Shown in pieces: positions 47,136 through 47,233 of a stretch of DNA of 47,233 nucleotides. This DNA is from JBJKRF01 sp046704785 (lineage in GTDB: Bacteria; Chloroflexota; Anaerolineae; Anaerolineales; Villigracilaceae). Both the position numbers and the translations under genes were made by a program. Each line of letters opens with the position of its first letter. The first letter of the stretch is position 1. The notes below the pieces were generated by a model that was not told where the DNA came from, made no database searches, and saw only the letters and a program-made list of their open reading frames with translations. Where the stretch lies: positions 1 to 47,233 of the forward strand of contig JBJKRF010000092.1 of the NCBI GenBank assembly GCA_046704785.1, written 5' to 3'.

Positions 47136-47233
47136 GTGTTTGGGGGGGGCCCCGCCCCCCCCACCCCCACAAAAAACCCCCAAACCCCCCAAAACCCAAA
47201 CAACGGGTTTTTTATTTTTACTTAAAAAATAAG
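47136..47233. other. Low-complexity G/C- and A/T-homopolymer contig end
   Basis: Runs of 7-8 G or C, then CCCCCA-type tracts, then AT-only sequence. No gene or clear regulatory site. A GGG/CCC fold is possible but the run lengths suggest assembly or sequencing uncertainty near a contig end. Confidence 0.6.

Noticed and set aside
47044..47199. Gly-rich N-terminal extension of the ABC exporter half from 47199
   Set aside because: It translates the homopolymer contig end; ATG 47043 has a good ribosome binding site.

Overview
The window looks like a chromosomal contig from a member of the Chloroflexota, most likely class Anaerolineae. The evidence is indirect: surface lipoproteins with Thr/Pro-rich linkers, a DUF4230 protein, membrane-fused Fe-S oxidoreductase, RpoC carrying a long coiled-coil insert, and a GC-rich housekeeping background. 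No rRNA is present, so the placement is inference. Genes are dense, mostly in short co-directional groups with ATGA overlaps or gaps of 1-4 nt.

Layout. 135-2731 (minus): ribonuclease HII, a GT2 glycosyltransferase, a NERD-like membrane protein and a small unknown protein. 3050-3126 (minus): tRNA-Pro(TGG) with an encoded CCA end. 3165-8810 (plus): esterase-like lipoprotein, gatC-gatA, UDP-glucose 4-epimerase, a GT87-type membrane glycosyltransferase and a site-2-type protease. 8834-12005 (minus): DUF6504-like protein, the remnant of a DUF4037 gene, a GH5 glycosidase and a histidine ammonia-lyase family enzyme. 12306-17601 (plus): rpoC, standing alone without rpoB, and a lipoprotein. 17739-19899 (plus): an AT-rich type II restriction-modification pair, with an NgoMIV-like endonuclease, directly upstream of gyrA (19917-22544).

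22607-25144 (minus): a TIM-barrel/NTF2-like protein, an HD-domain protein and a YdcF/SanA-like protein. 25328-29683 (minus): a phosphonate/phosphite-type ABC importer (binding protein, ATPase, two permeases). Both permeases carry large extracytoplasmic inserts, and the operon is bracketed by two inverted copies of an ~87-bp repeat. 30087-30752 (plus): DUF4230 protein. 30810-35658 (minus): LipM-type octanoyltransferase, acylphosphatase, membrane-anchored metallopeptidase, HEAT-repeat protein and an RseP-like site-2 protease. 35829-36821 (plus): DNA polymerase III delta'. 36836-47043 (minus): a small unknown, a VapBC-type toxin-antitoxin pair, an HdrD/EMO-like Fe-S membrane oxidoreductase, a secreted lytic-transglycosylase-like protein, two VOC proteins and an asymmetric heterodimeric ABC exporter. 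The contig ends in low-complexity sequence.

Most of the window is ordinary housekeeping. The parts that deserve attention are the repeat-flanked Phn importer with chimeric permeases, the acquired restriction-modification system in front of gyrA, the histone-H1-like tail on GyrA, the coiled-coil insert of RpoC, the inserted domain of RseP, two TATAAT promoters placed so close to ATG that the mRNAs may be leaderless, and several mini inverted repeats.
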